64,000 nucleotides of DNA from Ceratodon purpureus (taxonomy: Eukaryota; Streptophyta; Bryopsida; Pseudoditrichales; Ditrichaceae): contig CM026433.1 of assembly GCA_014871385.1 (NCBI GenBank), forward strand, positions 5,271,823 through 5,335,822. Reading direction: 5' to 3'. Of this stretch, positions 9,848-23,408 are shown in pieces. A program made the position numbers and the translations under genes. Below the pieces are notes generated by a model. That model searched no databases. It was not told where the DNA came from and worked only from the letters and a program-made list of their open reading frames with translations. Position 1 is the stretch's first letter. Each line of letters opens with the position of its first letter.

Positions 9848-12800
9848 CTATCTCTCAATGCCCTGTTGCAAGTACTGGATCAAATCGTACCCAGCCGTGC
9901 TCCATTTGTTGTAGGCATCAGCACAGGTTTTAATCATAAAAGTCGCAGCTTCACGTTCACTCATTTCAGGGTGTAATCGTTTGCGAAGATTACCGATAGG
10001 ATCTCCTCGACTAAAACATGGAAGACCACTATCAATCATCAAGTGAACAGTCGTCAAGATACCCTCCATATGGAGCCTTGCCGCAAGGTAACCCTTCACA
10101 CACAAGCTGCCAACCAGGTTTTGCTTAGATATTTAATCAAATTAATCTGAGTCTGAAGTATTTAGATTGCGGCACGATTACTCCAAAAGAAAGGAAATGC
10201 GCACTATCAAATATCGCTCCCTTACAGTCATTCAAACGAGTAGGTCAAGACATGCACTGGTTGAGTGGGAATGTATTTTACAGCCCAACATCTACAATTT
10301 GAAAGCGGACCAACGACTACCGAGGGAGGAATACCTGACAAAATAGTTCCACGTTTCACTTTTCATCGAACCAGAGGGATCCAGAAGTTGAGTCATCTCG
10401 TGGCTCAATTTAAAGTCCGCATTCTCAAACCGCATGTTACCTCCTGGGGACGTTTCCAGGATGAAACCAAAGTCGATGTGCACCAGTCTCCCCTCGCTGT
10501 TTATACCAAACACTCGTATAAGACGAAGACATTCACAATTCAGGAAATCTCCACTGCTAAAACACAGTTTAAGACGTCTATACTTAAGGAGTAACAAACA
10601 CCAAATTCAAAAAAGGAAGGAAAGAGCTATACTTGTCAAATAAAAGATTTCCATTATGTCGATCCTTTGGTTGGAGTAGAAGACTTGCAACAGCATAGCC
10701 AGCGCTGCTCACAACAAACTTCTCACGAGCTTCTTCGAAGCGGGTAGATCCGACAGGACCATACTCTTGTTGGAAAATCTCAAATAATCCTCCGTCAGTA
10801 ACCTCCCCCATTTGACTTCTGCTTCGAGTGTTTGGTACGACCTGTGATGAGTCACACAAAAACTCAAATTCTGATTTAAATTATTAAGCTTCAGAAAGGA
10901 TGAATATATTTAGTTAACATACACTGACTTATCGAACCTTAATTCAATACTTATTGAGCCGGTAAAAAAGAAAGTAGATAACTAAATGCATAACGTAGAA
11001 GACACAAAAAACTTAGAATCCCAGTTGGAACAGTCTCTCGTCAGTAATATAATGTTGATAAGGTACATAAATCAGAAGGAACATTTTTTTCAAGTCTGGA
11101 TTGCTATAGCATAAATCTGGATTGCTACAGCAAGGGGATCAACAAAATGAGTTTACCTCAATAATACCCCTTCCGTAACCCGTGGGCAGTACTCCGTAGG
11201 GGAACACGTAGAGATTGACGCCTATTGCTTTCCATATATCTTTCAAAAGTGCGATGACCTGAAGGGCTAGCACATCTTGTCGGCAATCATCTCCCACCTA
11301 CAGCGATTCAAATGTTTCGTGAATTCTTCAGCTGGATGTTCCACACGAGTTAAATACTCAGAAATTCCCTGCTATCTCAGCTGCAACGTAGACGCTTCAG
11401 AACTACTAGAAGTGAAAACCCAGAACCATATGTTGACCAGGTCGCCAAAAGTTTTGGTCAAAACAAAATTAACTCTACTGCGTGTCACAAAACATAGAGG
11501 TGGCAAAATAAAAATTTCATGACTGAAGCAGCTGTGCTCCTACACACGATAAGTTGTGTCAGTCTTAAAAGCATGATTAACTGGCAAAACCAGGTTCATA
11601 TTATGACAAGGGGCCCCCTTCCTACTTCTGAAGAGTTCAAACCTCGGTGTAAAAATGACACGCACTGTATTTAATATGGCTGCAAATATACCTTAAAAAT
11701 GCATGCTTGCGGTTTGATATCATCAGGATCACCATCTTCGTCCACCACATTAAAGGTGATCATTATTGGCACTTTCGCAGCCGACTGTAATGGAATACCG
11801 CTATCCATTCTAATGCTCCTAACCAATTTATTAGGTGCTGTTGGCAAATAAAGGTTATCACCTTCCACTTCAATTTTCTCCAGCTCTCTGATCACATTAA
11901 GACTCAAAGGTAATAGATATTAGTTTCAATCCACTCGAGACCAGTTCAAGGATCTGGTAAACACACACTTGAACTCACGCAGTTGAAACATCCAGAGACA
12001 CCGAGTAGTATCCTCAACAGTCACTAGTATAATGCACTTCCTATGTATAATGCATTATGCACTTTCTATAGAACACAAACACAGGAAACAATTCTATCGT
12101 GGACCCGACGGAGAAGACATGTAGAGTACAGAATACATGTTTGGGTCAGTGGATTACCTGCGTATACCGGCTCGCCGCTCCTCTTTAGGTAATTGGTAAA
12201 GAATACCAGAGATCGAAGTTACTTTGTCAAAAAACCGAAATTCACGAAGAAAGATGTCATAAGCTTCTGGAGTAAAACTGCGAATGATAAGCTGCTTTAA
12301 CTTCGGCACAATATCGTACAATGCACTCCCCTGGCATGCCAAGTTCCAATCATGTTAAAAAAGAATTGCTAAGTTGAAAAAAGATAGTGCAATATAAAGA
12401 CTGAAAGATAAAACCGGTGCTTGACGAAAGGGTAACTTGAGAGGTCAACAGGGCTGTGGTCCTTTCCACCAATACTATATGTACATTCAGCTAACCACAA
12501 GGCTGGTGCAGTAAATACCTCAACTGCGTGTTCTTCTTTAATATCGTCAGAGGAAGGTGGCTCTTCTCCCTGCAATTGCACCTCGGTGTAAAAATGTGGA
12601 CATAACAATAACAAAAGTGAACAATTGAGCGATTAAACGACATGCAGTAGAAAAAGTTCAAGCAACCTGAAGTTGCCAAATCAAGATGTGGGCAAACAAA
12701 TTGCTCCGACTGGCTGCCACCATCAGGTATCCTTCCACCAGTCCCTAAAACAAAGAGGTACATCACCCATACTTCAGTATTCATTATTTGCATGAGATAT

Positions 12801-15800
12801 ACAAAAACAAGAAATTCATCGACTCCTCCTAAAGTACGAAAATGGTTATGATAAATTAATCTGAAAGCAACTCCAAAAGCTTTAGTGCTCTAGAACAGTA
12901 TCATTTAAGCCTAGGAGATTGCTCACTTACTCCTTGATCGTAGCGAAGAGCCTGCACAAGCTGGGGCATGAAAAAGGTGACTCTCTCAGGGGGATAAAAT
13001 TCCATGACACGGAGCACGTATGCCATCACGCGATGGTGCCCCTTGTAGGCCGGCGTTAGAAAAGCCAGAGCACTAGTAAGGGAGCAGGGAGCCCAATGGA
13101 GTAACCATTGCAAAACACGAGAATCTTCCTCGACAGCTTCTGGAGTCACGAAGTATGGTAAAGCCTCTGGAATATGAGTCAAGTCTTGTATATTGGCCTG
13201 CATAGTTGAAATAGCAATCAGCATCCTGATAGACTTCAATAACCTACAGGTCTATAAGTAGATACTTCATATTTCAAAGGTCAAACCATGAGAACGGTGA
13301 AGCACAATGTAAGTGTCAGCGCACCTGTACCAGCATGCTAACCTCCGCTTTTAATGCGGCTGAACCTGGAAACCTTGCAACCAAAGCAAGGGCAATCCGG
13401 GGATCGACAGACCATGCTGTCTTGACATAATCTTCCAAACGCTCTGACACCGTCTTCTGTAAGCGAGGTATCGCACAAACCCTGCAAGGACGAGCAGTGA
13501 GTACTTCACAAGTAATTTAAATGCAAATAAAAGCAAGTAGTTCAGGATCCAATATCAACCGGAAGCGTTTATATTAGTCCCACATGGACAGCATCATTGT
13601 AGATTAGGAATTCAGCCACTATTTGACAAAGAAGCTCAACATGAAGAGATTACCAGATACTTTGGTACTAGAAAGATTTTGGTGGTTGGAATTGAACCGT
13701 AATGGATAAGGCACATTTGACATGATGGTACAGAATGTTGTGCATAGTAAAAGACTTTAGATTTCAAAACCCAATTCAAAGAGATGCATTAATGCTAAGT
13801 CGTCCTTACTGAAGTGGATGAGCCCATGTATCAAGTCGGTCTAATTCAAGTTGGCAGAGCATGCACAGCAATTGTTTCTGACTTCCTTTAGAATCGTTGT
13901 CCACTTTCCCCCAAACTGGATGATCAATCTCCATCTGAGTACAAAAGATAACATTGCATTGTAAGTTCACTATTTTCAAGAATAGCGTCCAGTCTGTAGT
14001 TCAAATTGCTAAACTCAAAACCGAGACTTTATTATCAGCTACCAAGCCCTCCGCAACCTGTAAATAACTATCATCCTGTAGCAACCTTACATCACATCAG
14101 TCAAGGTTAGGCGAAATATGGACAAAACAGATAAAAATATTAGTTGGAGAAGTGATATTCACTACAGTTAGTGACGACTTCTTACTTGCGTATGTAAATC
14201 TGCCGAGGGACGAACAGATGACGGAGTATAGTGAGGGAAAAATGCTGAAGAGGCGAGACGTGCTGAACGAGAAGGTGAACGACCAGGTAACTCCGTATGA
14301 TCGTTCGTGTCAGGTTGGGCAAGGGCTAGCTGCTGAGTAAACGTTGAAACAGCCTGGGCCTCAGCTGCAGCCATTCCTTCTACAGATGATTCATGCCAAG
14401 TTGGCTCCACTGCAAACCACTCAAATGCAGCTCTGCAATTCGAAGAAACGTTACATGGCCCATCAGTATTTGGTGATGACAAGATTGTAGCTTCAATGTC
14501 TGTTACATATTAGTTCCCAGGTTTAGAAACAAGTTAATTGATCAAAAAGTTAAATGGAGCGATTGCGATAATACACAAGAAATCCGCCGATCCAAGTTTC
14601 GATATAAAGTAAACAAGGACAGCTCAGCAGTTTGTGAAAGAATTAAATTAAATTAAATGCACCTATAAATCCGGTCTCGCAGTAATTGGACACCGACTCT
14701 TTCATTTGGAGATCCGCTCTGGACCAAACATTCACATGTCTTCAGGCCCAAGAGCAACAGAGTGAAGAAAGTGCCAACAGCTCCTGGGTGAGAAGAAAAA
14801 TGAGTATGTGTCTGCACCGATCCTTCCAATAAGCGCATCAATAACAGCAACTGATCACTTCCACTGTGTTTTATCACCTGCACAGATGCGTATACTGTAA
14901 AATAAGGAACTAGCAACTATGGAACAATACTAACCACGAATAACAAGAGTACAAACAAATTTGAAAAAGCTGGGTGAAAGTATCTCACCTCAAATCTGTC
15001 GAGGAAAAATCCAAGCCACAATCGATGAGCAGTTATGGCTTCTATAGGATCTTGAGCAAGTGGAGGCCCAGGCTGACCAGGAGAAAGCTGGGGTCGAAGT
15101 TGCATTGCAGGTCCAGAATTAGAAACACCTGCAGCAAACAGACCCCGCCTGCTTTCTACTGTCCATAACCAAGCATCCACAACCTCAGCTAGCACCAAAG
15201 AGCTGAAGTGAGGGGCTGCTGCAAAAAGCCACGTCCATGCAAATACGCCTGTTTCTATCACTTCTGTAGTGAAAATATGAGCGGGACTCCAACACAACAA
15301 CCGCAATAGCTGGTAAGTGGGTTTCGAAGGCACTTCAGTGGTTGAGGTCTGTGCACACAAGAAATTATAATTTGAGAGATATTAGAAGTTAAAACGGAGG
15401 CCAAGAATACACTAAGAAACTAAATACCAATCAAGTTTGATCGACGACCTGAAGGATCTGTCCAATTTAAAGATTATGCTTTATTCAAGAATCACATTCA
15501 GAGGATCTGCTTTTGGACCCACAGATGCTGATCTATAATGAATTTAATGCTCGATCAAATGTGAGCTCCCACGCAAGGTGAAGTATTGGATTCTTACAGT
15601 ATTGGACAATAGAAGAGCAGCAGCTTGCAAACAAGCATCGCGATATCTTTCTTTATCAATGGATAGCCCAAGCTGTGCATCTGTTATAAACTGCTGAAGC
15701 TGCTGAATGAAGCGGTCAATAAGCTCCACATGTAGGAACTCTTCATTTTTAACATTTCCGGTTTTCAACGTCCTTTGCATCTCACCTAGTGTTAAACCAC

Positions 15801-18800
15801 CCATGCTGACGCTGAGCATCCTCTTCATTCCAGCAATCTCTCCAACGTACTTAGATTTTACATTTGCACTGGTGATTCCAACGGATAGAACATCCATGCG
15901 ACTCATATCACCACCGGCAGCAGCTGCCGTTGCAGCTGTAACTGCAGGAACAGCACCCATAATTGAGGCACTTGGATCCAATCGGGTATCTGATAATAAA
16001 GCAATAATGTTGCTTGAGTGAGCCACATTCTGGGATGCAGTCACCTGCCGGAAGTATTCCTATGATGTCCACAAATCAGAGTTAGAGCACATTTAAAAAA
16101 AGCGGCATATATCTTTAGTGTGTCTAATTTATTTTTAGTCATAGGCCATAAGCCTGTAGCAAAAGCCTTCATGATAATTATAAGGACACAAAGGGCTCTG
16201 AAGGTTGGAACACTTGAAGAAAAATTACGTCCGAAGATTGACCCGCACTTTCAGATCCAATCGTGACGGCAACTCTAAATGCGATCTACCACTAAACGTA
16301 CCTGTATCAGGCCTTGTGTTGTGGACGGCGCATATAAGAGGGCATATGTAATCCATTCTTGTACTCGTTGATATGTCAGTTCACGAATATCTCTTACTGC
16401 TGCAGAATCCATACCAGACAGCAACGGGGGTTGCTCGGATAATAAACGCAGCATCGCTTCCAAACATTGTTTATTCCACAGTACCTGAGACTCACGTGGA
16501 ACCAAAGCCCGAATGAGCATTAGTCACATGAATACCAATACGACAAAGGTTATTACACAAGCACAGGAGGGTGCCAAATTTTCCACTCCAGCAAATGATA
16601 AACGGCTGAATATTGAGAAAAATCACAGAAGAATAAGTTCTCATGTATATTGCCAAATACACCCAGAAGCAAAAGGGAAACATCAGAAACAAAGATGCCA
16701 TGGAATGACGAATAAGCCAATCAGCAAGGATAATTTACGATCATTTGTGAAGAAAATCCTTCGGAAGTGAAATACCGGTGGAAATTTGTTTTTCAGCTGA
16801 CTTAGCAAGCTGTCTGCCATTTCACGAACAGGCTCCTCACGATGAGTTGCATGACTGATTAGGCAGCACGCATGAGCAGTTAGAATCCTCTGCTTTATCT
16901 CTAAATCATCTCCACTAAAAAATTGCTCGTCCTCCTGCCACGAACACGCCAGAGAGCAGTTAATGAATATCCTGAACGGTCGACGTGCATATCTCAATGC
17001 AATTCCTGATACTTCGACCCAAGGAACATCTACTGATCTTTTCACAATTGATTGCAGAGTTGTACCGTGATAAAGTCATTGAGAACTTACCAGCCATGTC
17101 AAAGCAGCACCAAAGGCACGATAAACTATCGTACTTAGACATTGATCTACAGCAGGGTTTCGGCTTGAAGTCTCCAAATATTTGAATATACAGTTCAAAG
17201 CACTTCGGCGATTTCCGGTTATGTCCTTGCCATTCAATATTCCTCCTTGACGACTCATACGAAGTGTCTCAAGGAAGACAACTGCTAGCAGGTATGTTGC
17301 CTTCACACCTAAAGTGAAACCCAAAGATGCTCAGAGTCTTCAGAAATTAAACATGGTAGGCTTCGTGCATAGTTTTTAGAAAAGGAAACACAAGTTCCCA
17401 TAATTTGAGTTCCGAATGAGATCTGGAAATGAAAATCGTCATTGTTGGTTCACTCCAATGCAATATGAATCACAGTGATAGCTCAGACGCTGGAGAGGAC
17501 GCGAAACCATTCGTATCGACACAAAAATGTTTTGAGATTATATTTTACCTGATATCGTGGACATGGAAGCTACATCAACTTGTCCACCCAACGCAGCAGA
17601 GAGCATGGTACGCTGGATGACTTGTGCCTTTTCATTGTTGCCTCCTCGTCGACTGTTTAGATTATGCAGTGCGCCCAGCTCCTGCTCATCTTCCAGCCAT
17701 TTCATTGAATTCACAACCTATTACTAACACAAGACACAATTAGCCCGGAACATACAAAGTGGAAATTAATAGTAGCAGGAACATTCAATATCCCAATAAA
17801 CATTTCCCAGCAGACGTTGTGATCAAGTCAGAAAGATTGATGCCATTTTCAATGCAAGGTACTGATTACATTGAGATGAAGGTTTGCAGTTATTTTATTT
17901 CAACCAATAAGTGTAGTTGCGGTTCGAGGTGCAGACTTCATTGCATTTAACTTCAAATTGTTTTTCGACAATAAGCAACCGAGACTCGATCATCTTATTT
18001 TCAATAAAACCGAATCATGACAAATGATGTTCTTGGAAGAAATCTACAGAAATAACTTACCAGCGGTGGAGTAGCTAAAGCGAGACGACACACCGCTGCA
18101 GACCAATCAGGGCTTAACAAATAAGGGCCGCTAATAGCGTACATCCCATTCATAGTTTGTCGACTTCTGCTCATAGTTACTTGGCTCCTGCTCAAAGAAG
18201 CTGACTTAGAGGACATGGGAACCTTTAGAATGGGTGGAGCCAAACCGAAAAAGGCAATATAGAACCAGAGGCTGCGCAACAACTTCAATTGTTGCGGTTC
18301 CATCTCTTCAGCTGGATCTAAATCGGAGCATATTTCAGCTACAGCTGGAAGAAGTGGTCCGAGAAGTTGTTGTCCACTCCTGTGGAGCGCACAAAACTTA
18401 TTATGGACCTTCACTTGAGAAAATTTGTGACATTACAAAACAATTTGACATCTTTTCAAAGCTGCTTGGCCGATTTGACGGAGTATGGCCGATTTGGGAC
18501 AAAGTTGTCTTCTGAAAATCTTTTAGATAGACATGTCATGGATATCCGAGCAAATACAATAATCAGGAGAATTTGCAAACCTGCCCTCTTTGGAATCGGT
18601 AGCCAAACCAACATCAGAGCAGAGTATTAGCAGTCGTTGCCGATAGTCGGTACGCATACTTGGGTCTTTCAAGCTTTGAGAAACGTATAGAAGCGCAGTC
18701 GGGAGAGTCTGCATAAGAACACCATTTTTTCCAACCTTCCTTGTAACAGCCATTCGCTTGCAGAAAATTGCCAGCAAAGATATATACTTACGACATGCAA

Positions 18801-21596
18801 ATGAAGTCAGGATCCCAACACTTATTACTGACAATCTCTTAGTTCATTAAAAACAAGATTCTGTCGTGATACTCTCATACCTAGATCAGTATATGTCCCA
18901 GCTAAACATTAGTGTCACGAGATCACAACCGATAAGAAACCTGAAATGCGAAACAAAATCGGAGCTATGCTGCTGGGATATTAACATGCAAGTGCTGCAA
19001 CTAGGGGTCGTGAAAGGATATTACCTCCTCACATTCAGTAGCTAACTCAGGAGCGAGGCGACTATATGCGGATTCTAATGTTGAGAGCCTGTTCACATAA
19101 TTGCGTGTGAGCTGCACGGCAATTTCCCTGTAGGATTTGTAACAACCGAAGCATGCCATGCGCGCCAAAGCATTCAAAACCTGCAACACAATATGCCTGC
19201 CCCATTATTGCTGCTAAGTACAGAAGTTAAAGAATTCTACCACTCAGTCTCACAAAATGATTTGATGTAATATTTATAGCTTCATGTGAAATATGCAGCC
19301 ACCATGTTTACCTGGAGCCGCACAAGGCTAGGGACAGACGCATCTCCCTCTTCCAAGCTCTCAATAAAAAGGGGGAGTATCAAATCAACTGCGTCTGACT
19401 TCTTTAGCGACACTGCTACATCAGCAAGTAAGGATATGACATTAAGCTGAGTCACAGCAGCCATCTCTTTTTCTTTCTTCTCCTGCTCCAGCCAATATTC
19501 CATGAATATGTCAGCTGGCAAACGCACCGGACCAAAACACATGTTGACAGAATGCGAATCTAATTTTGCAAAAAGAGAGAATGAAATGGAATGCCAATTT
19601 ACCTTTGCCAATCGTTCTCGAACGTATACTGCCAAGGATAAGAGGAAGGATTTAATGGCTGTCTCGTCAAAATTCCAGCCTTCGCCGATCAATACGCAGA
19701 CGGACTTGACAATGCTTGCTAATAAAGTACTTGTCGATGACATGTCCACCTGCAACAAGTTTGATTCCATTTTCACAAAAGTTGTTGAGGACCAGTCACT
19801 CATCCTAAAAGGATTCCAAACCTAATACCTTGCAATCTAGGAGTTTGGCTCTTCAATCATATACAGGCAGATCCAATGAAAACGTTAAATTCAAAATGCT
19901 ACTGAATTACAGCAGTGTTAGCTAAACAGAAGCAATGTTGCAGATGAAAGTGATGCCCAGAACATGAGATGGATGCGAATCATGGAATGACGCACTTGGG
20001 CACAAGCAGACAACAGAAGCGCCTTGAATCGTAGCAGGAGAATTCTAAACATTGAGGTGCCATGTAAGGCACCAACTTGTGCCACCACAGCGACAAGGTA
20101 CCCTACTAGCGCTTCGCTGGTTTTCAGTCTCCGCCAGGGTGATATAATGGAAGCATCTGCTACGTCCATCAACAACGAAAGTGTGTCTCGAATTCTAGTC
20201 TTGGGCAGCTTGCCATTTGAGTAGCTTTTGGACAAATTTCCATTCATATCTGGTTTCAAAAAACGCTGTTGCACAGCACATGCTAGCTGAGCAGTCTGAA
20301 GCTTCACATTCATTTTGGCCAGCAGCGGCACACCATCCACGGTCCAGTCTCGCTTCCGAATCTGAAAACAATAGATCGGAATATCAAATACCAAGTCGTA
20401 ATCTCATAAAATGACAGATCTGGCTATAATTATAGAAGCACTTCACAACTTCTCCATCCCATAAAACCACCTCCACTACTTCAATTATCAGAATGAGGCC
20501 TTTCGACAATAGAAGAAAATTCGATAATACTCGAGCCCTTCTGCAGCGTGGAAACATAACCACACAACTACTCACAAGATATACACAATAGTAATAAGAA
20601 ATGGTCCGATACCTTTAGAAGTAAAGCTACATCTCGAAGCTGTCTGATTGAGGCAGCTCTTAGTTGAAGAACAAGAGGCTCATTGTCTCTGACTCTTTCC
20701 AGAACTTGTGCAAGAAGTCGAATAGCTAAGTCATGCCGTTCCAATGCATCAAGTGTCTCTGCTTCAAAGATAGTCTGCAACTTTCTCCCACTCTTGCTCG
20801 TGCCATTCAACTTATCAGAGTGACCAGTAGCATCCACAATACCAGGGCTAAATTTGGAGAGTGTGGGTTGAAGGGTGTGGAAAGAATCACCTTCATCTGT
20901 ATCAACTTCAAACGGATCATCGATTGAGGGCTCTCTATGCAACATGTTCAGTGTACCGTTATTCTCAGGAGTATGATACAATGTAAGAGATTCACCATTT
21001 GGAGTGAGCTCCTGCAGCGAAATCGGCGCCCATGAAGATTCAACGGGTACATTCCAGTGTTTCAAAATACAAAGTGCCACACGTTCTGCATCATCCGCAA
21101 TCAACGTAGGGCATCCTCTGGCTAACGCGGAAAACAGTACCCTGGTCAAAGAAGGATTCTGCTTCATAAGACTTGAACCTTCTTGCACCGAATCCGCTAT
21201 AAAGTTCTGAATGAAGCTAGCGATGACCTTGCTCGAATCTCTGGATACATCCGGACACACCTTTGCAATCTCACCAACATGCTTGATAAGCTCTTCAAAA
21301 TAAGAATTCAGATCGTCTGGACCGCCAGGCGAATCATCTTTGACAATTGAAGGGACTCCCTGCAAGAACTCCAATACCAGAGAAAAAGGCTCGGATATAC
21401 CATCCCTTTCACTAGTGCCCGCCACATAACGAGTTAGGAGCAATATTCCATTGAACTGACGCCCCGTGAGCTGCACTGGCACACGCTGTGTGAAGCCAGG
21501 AGCTGGACATTGCTCCTGCAGCACAGCAATTCCTTCCGGCGAGGGCACAGACCTGCTCTCCGTCAACAAATTACAAAGTTCTGCCAACGCCCTCAT
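9848..21596 (-). CDS. PI4KA1: Phosphatidylinositol 4-kinase alpha, 26 coding exons
   Basis: Predicted 2049 aa; it makes PI4P at the plasma membrane and acts with NPG/HYC-type (EFR3/TTC7-like) partners in plants. Exons, 5' to 3' on the minus strand: 21596-20613, 20361-19996, 19749-19603, 19482-19312, 19180-19025, 18756-18581, 18379-18061, 17717-17549, 17308-17091, 16934-16776, 16484-16302, 16059-15598, 15348-14989, 14877-14663, 14432-14186, 13934-13810, 13481-13325, 13197-12931, 12744-12667, 12569-12519, 12330-12158, 11887-11692, 11297-11157, 10841-10633, 10496-10335, 10106-9848. All use GT-AG, phases agree and the total of 6150 nt is in frame. The first exon starts like plant PI4K alpha ([11 protein letters not shown]). 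A long helical-repeat region follows (motif [14 protein letters not shown]). The C-terminal kinase has [10 protein letters not shown] (~1703), the ATP-binding lysine in [11 protein letters not shown] (K1793), the catalytic loop DRHNGN (1900-1905) and DFG (1918-1920). Length matches the ~2030 aa expected. All catalytic residues are present, so the gene appears functional. Confidence 0.95.
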
Positions 21597-22580
21597 GGCT
21601 GACCAACGGTGTGACCCGCATCAGCTACGATCCATGCGACCTAAGCTCAAGATCGTGATCTTGCACAAATTCTTGGAATCGCCTGCATTGTTCTGTAAGG
21701 AAATTCCCGGAGCTCCAAACCAAGTCCTGGCGAGACCAAGCTAGCCGTGACAATCAGCAGCAAGTCCGTTCAGGAAGATCCACCAACGTCCAATTCCCCG
21801 CAATCGAGAAAACCGAAGATCACCCCTTAAATCCAATACTCCTCACCCGCCGAATACTTACATCCCTCCACCTTCATAAAGCTCCTGAAGCCATCCACGA
21901 CACCGCTTAGAACTGACAATCCAGATGCAATAGTCCACTTAGCAAGACCGAGATGAGATCCATGTAAAGCTTTATAAAAAAAACCTCGATCAAGTCACTA
22001 AAACTCCAAAACTCTAAACGTCGACGCTCTAACGCTCCAGCTCCTCCGAGAATTGCACTCCCAATCTCAAAATTCGATAACCGCCACAATAAGACACAAT
22101 CGAATCCTCCTCAGGCCAAATCAAACTAACGATCATATCCTTCTCACTTCAAAACTCTCATAGCCATTCTACTCTCAACGACTCGACCAACGCGATCGCC
22201 ACAACCGTCCAAAAGAACTCGCCATTCCGTCTAACGGCTCCTCCATCACAAGATTCAAAAGCTGACCTCGAAAGCAACTGAAGCTGCTTCACTGTAAAGC
22301 ACTCGGCATTCCTCTCTCAACAACTCCACTGCACTCAATCGACTCCCGCGATCGACCTAATCAACTCTCCAGTGCAAAGCTCACCCACTGCCCTGCATAG
22401 AAAGCCGTCTCACGTGCTACAGCTCCGCATTCCACTCTAGATGACTCAATCGACTCGTAATCAAAGAAGCTTTCGAAGCGATCGCCACAAGCGGACCAGA
22501 TCAAACTAATCTGATATTATTCTCCAGTGCAAAGCTCGATCACAGACCTCGAAAGCAATTCCAGTCGTCTCACATACAAC
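21597..22580 (-). promoter_or_regulatory. Putative 5' UTR and promoter region of PI4K alpha
   Basis: This stretch lies upstream of the PI4K alpha ATG and lacks a protein-like frame. It has repeated short pyrimidine-rich words on the plus strand, such as CACTCTAGATGACTCAATCG and CAATCGACTCCCGCGATCG, which is typical of a long plant leader. A telo-box-like run (GTTAGGGTTTAGGGTTTGG) lies just beyond it at about 22612-22632. The transcription start and any leader intron cannot be placed without transcript data. Confidence 0.35.
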
Positions 22581-22724
22581 ATGGATTTTGTTGATTGATG
22601 AGTTTTACTGGTTAGGGTTTAGGGTTTGGACTGATTTGGGGGTTTGTTGTGGCTGTCGTGTTTAGAAGATTGCATGTTGTGGTGTTCTTGTGAGTGAGCT
22701 TTGTTGCATCTCGTGATTGTGCAG

Positions 22725-22775
22725 GACGAGCTTGCCGAAGGAGAGGAGGAAAACGAGGATGCTCGTGATTATAAG
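22725..22775 (+). other. Orphan exon-like segment, 17 codons
   Basis: A 51-bp segment is bounded by a good acceptor (TGATTGTGCAG) and a possible donor (AAG|GTTGAG). It encodes an acidic peptide, DELAEGEEENEDARDYK, without a stop. A potential first exon, ATGGATTTT followed by GT, lies near 22580. Together they could be the start of a gene divergently transcribed from PI4K alpha, with the rest lost or displaced by the repeats that follow. I do not recognise the protein. Confidence 0.3.
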
Positions 22776-23061
22776 GTTGAGTGTCCTATAATCACCAACT
22801 TAAGCGACCTGGCCTATTTTTAGCAGTAGTAAGTTCGAAATCAAAAAATATGATCACATTCAAAATAGGTTTTTGTGAGGATTGAAAAAATTTGGAACAT
22901 GTAATTCGCATTTCTGAATTTTATACAAAATTCGAAACTACTAAGTAAGTTTTTACATGTTTGCGATATATACAAATGAGGTACATCTATCCTTTCACAT
23001 TTAAGAGAATTTGGACAGCGCCATTTTGGGTCAGGGGGCGCTTATAGGTAGTCCGACCTTA
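22776..23061. other. Intergenic DNA before the MITE
   Basis: AT-rich sequence with no coding or RNA signature. It ends at the TA target duplication of the fold-back element. Confidence 0.5.
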
Positions 23062-23406
23062 GTGGGAGTCACAGTTGAGAAACCTCAGAGAAAGGATTCT
23101 CAGGGAATGAGTTACTTCATCCAAGTAGAAGTTACCTTGAGTTACCATTCTCCCACTTCATGGAATGTATGATGAAGTGTCACTCTCTCCTCCAACCTCA
23201 ATGCATTCCGGGAGAATGGACATCCCACCTTCCCAAGAGCCCGGAATGTCCATTCTCCCGGAATGCATTGAGGTTGGAGGAGAGAGTGACACTTCATCAT
23301 ACATTCCATGAAGTGGGAGAATGGTAACTCAAGGTAACTTCTACTTGGATGAAGTAACTCATTCCCTGAGAATCCTTCGCTGAGGTCTCTCAACTGTGAC
23401 TCCCAC
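23062..23406. mobile_element. 345-bp fold-back MITE with TA target duplication
   Basis: The element is almost entirely two inverted arms of about 160 bp around a ~22-base loop (centre about 23224-23245). It begins GTGGGAGTCACAGTTGAGA and ends TCTCAACTGTGACTCCCAC, and both sides are flanked by TA (23060-23061 and 23407-23408). The near-perfect arms, the TA duplication and the lack of coding capacity fit a Tc1/mariner-type (Stowaway-like) MITE. A transcript of it would form a long hairpin, a plausible small-RNA source. Confidence 0.8.
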
Positions 23407-23408
23407 TA

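Noticed and set aside
12397-12518. Extension of PI4K alpha exon 20 through an open frame past 12519
   Set aside because: Continuing gives residues with no family match and no in-phase donor; the GAG|GTATTT donor at 12518 joins in phase and aligns with plant PI4K alpha.
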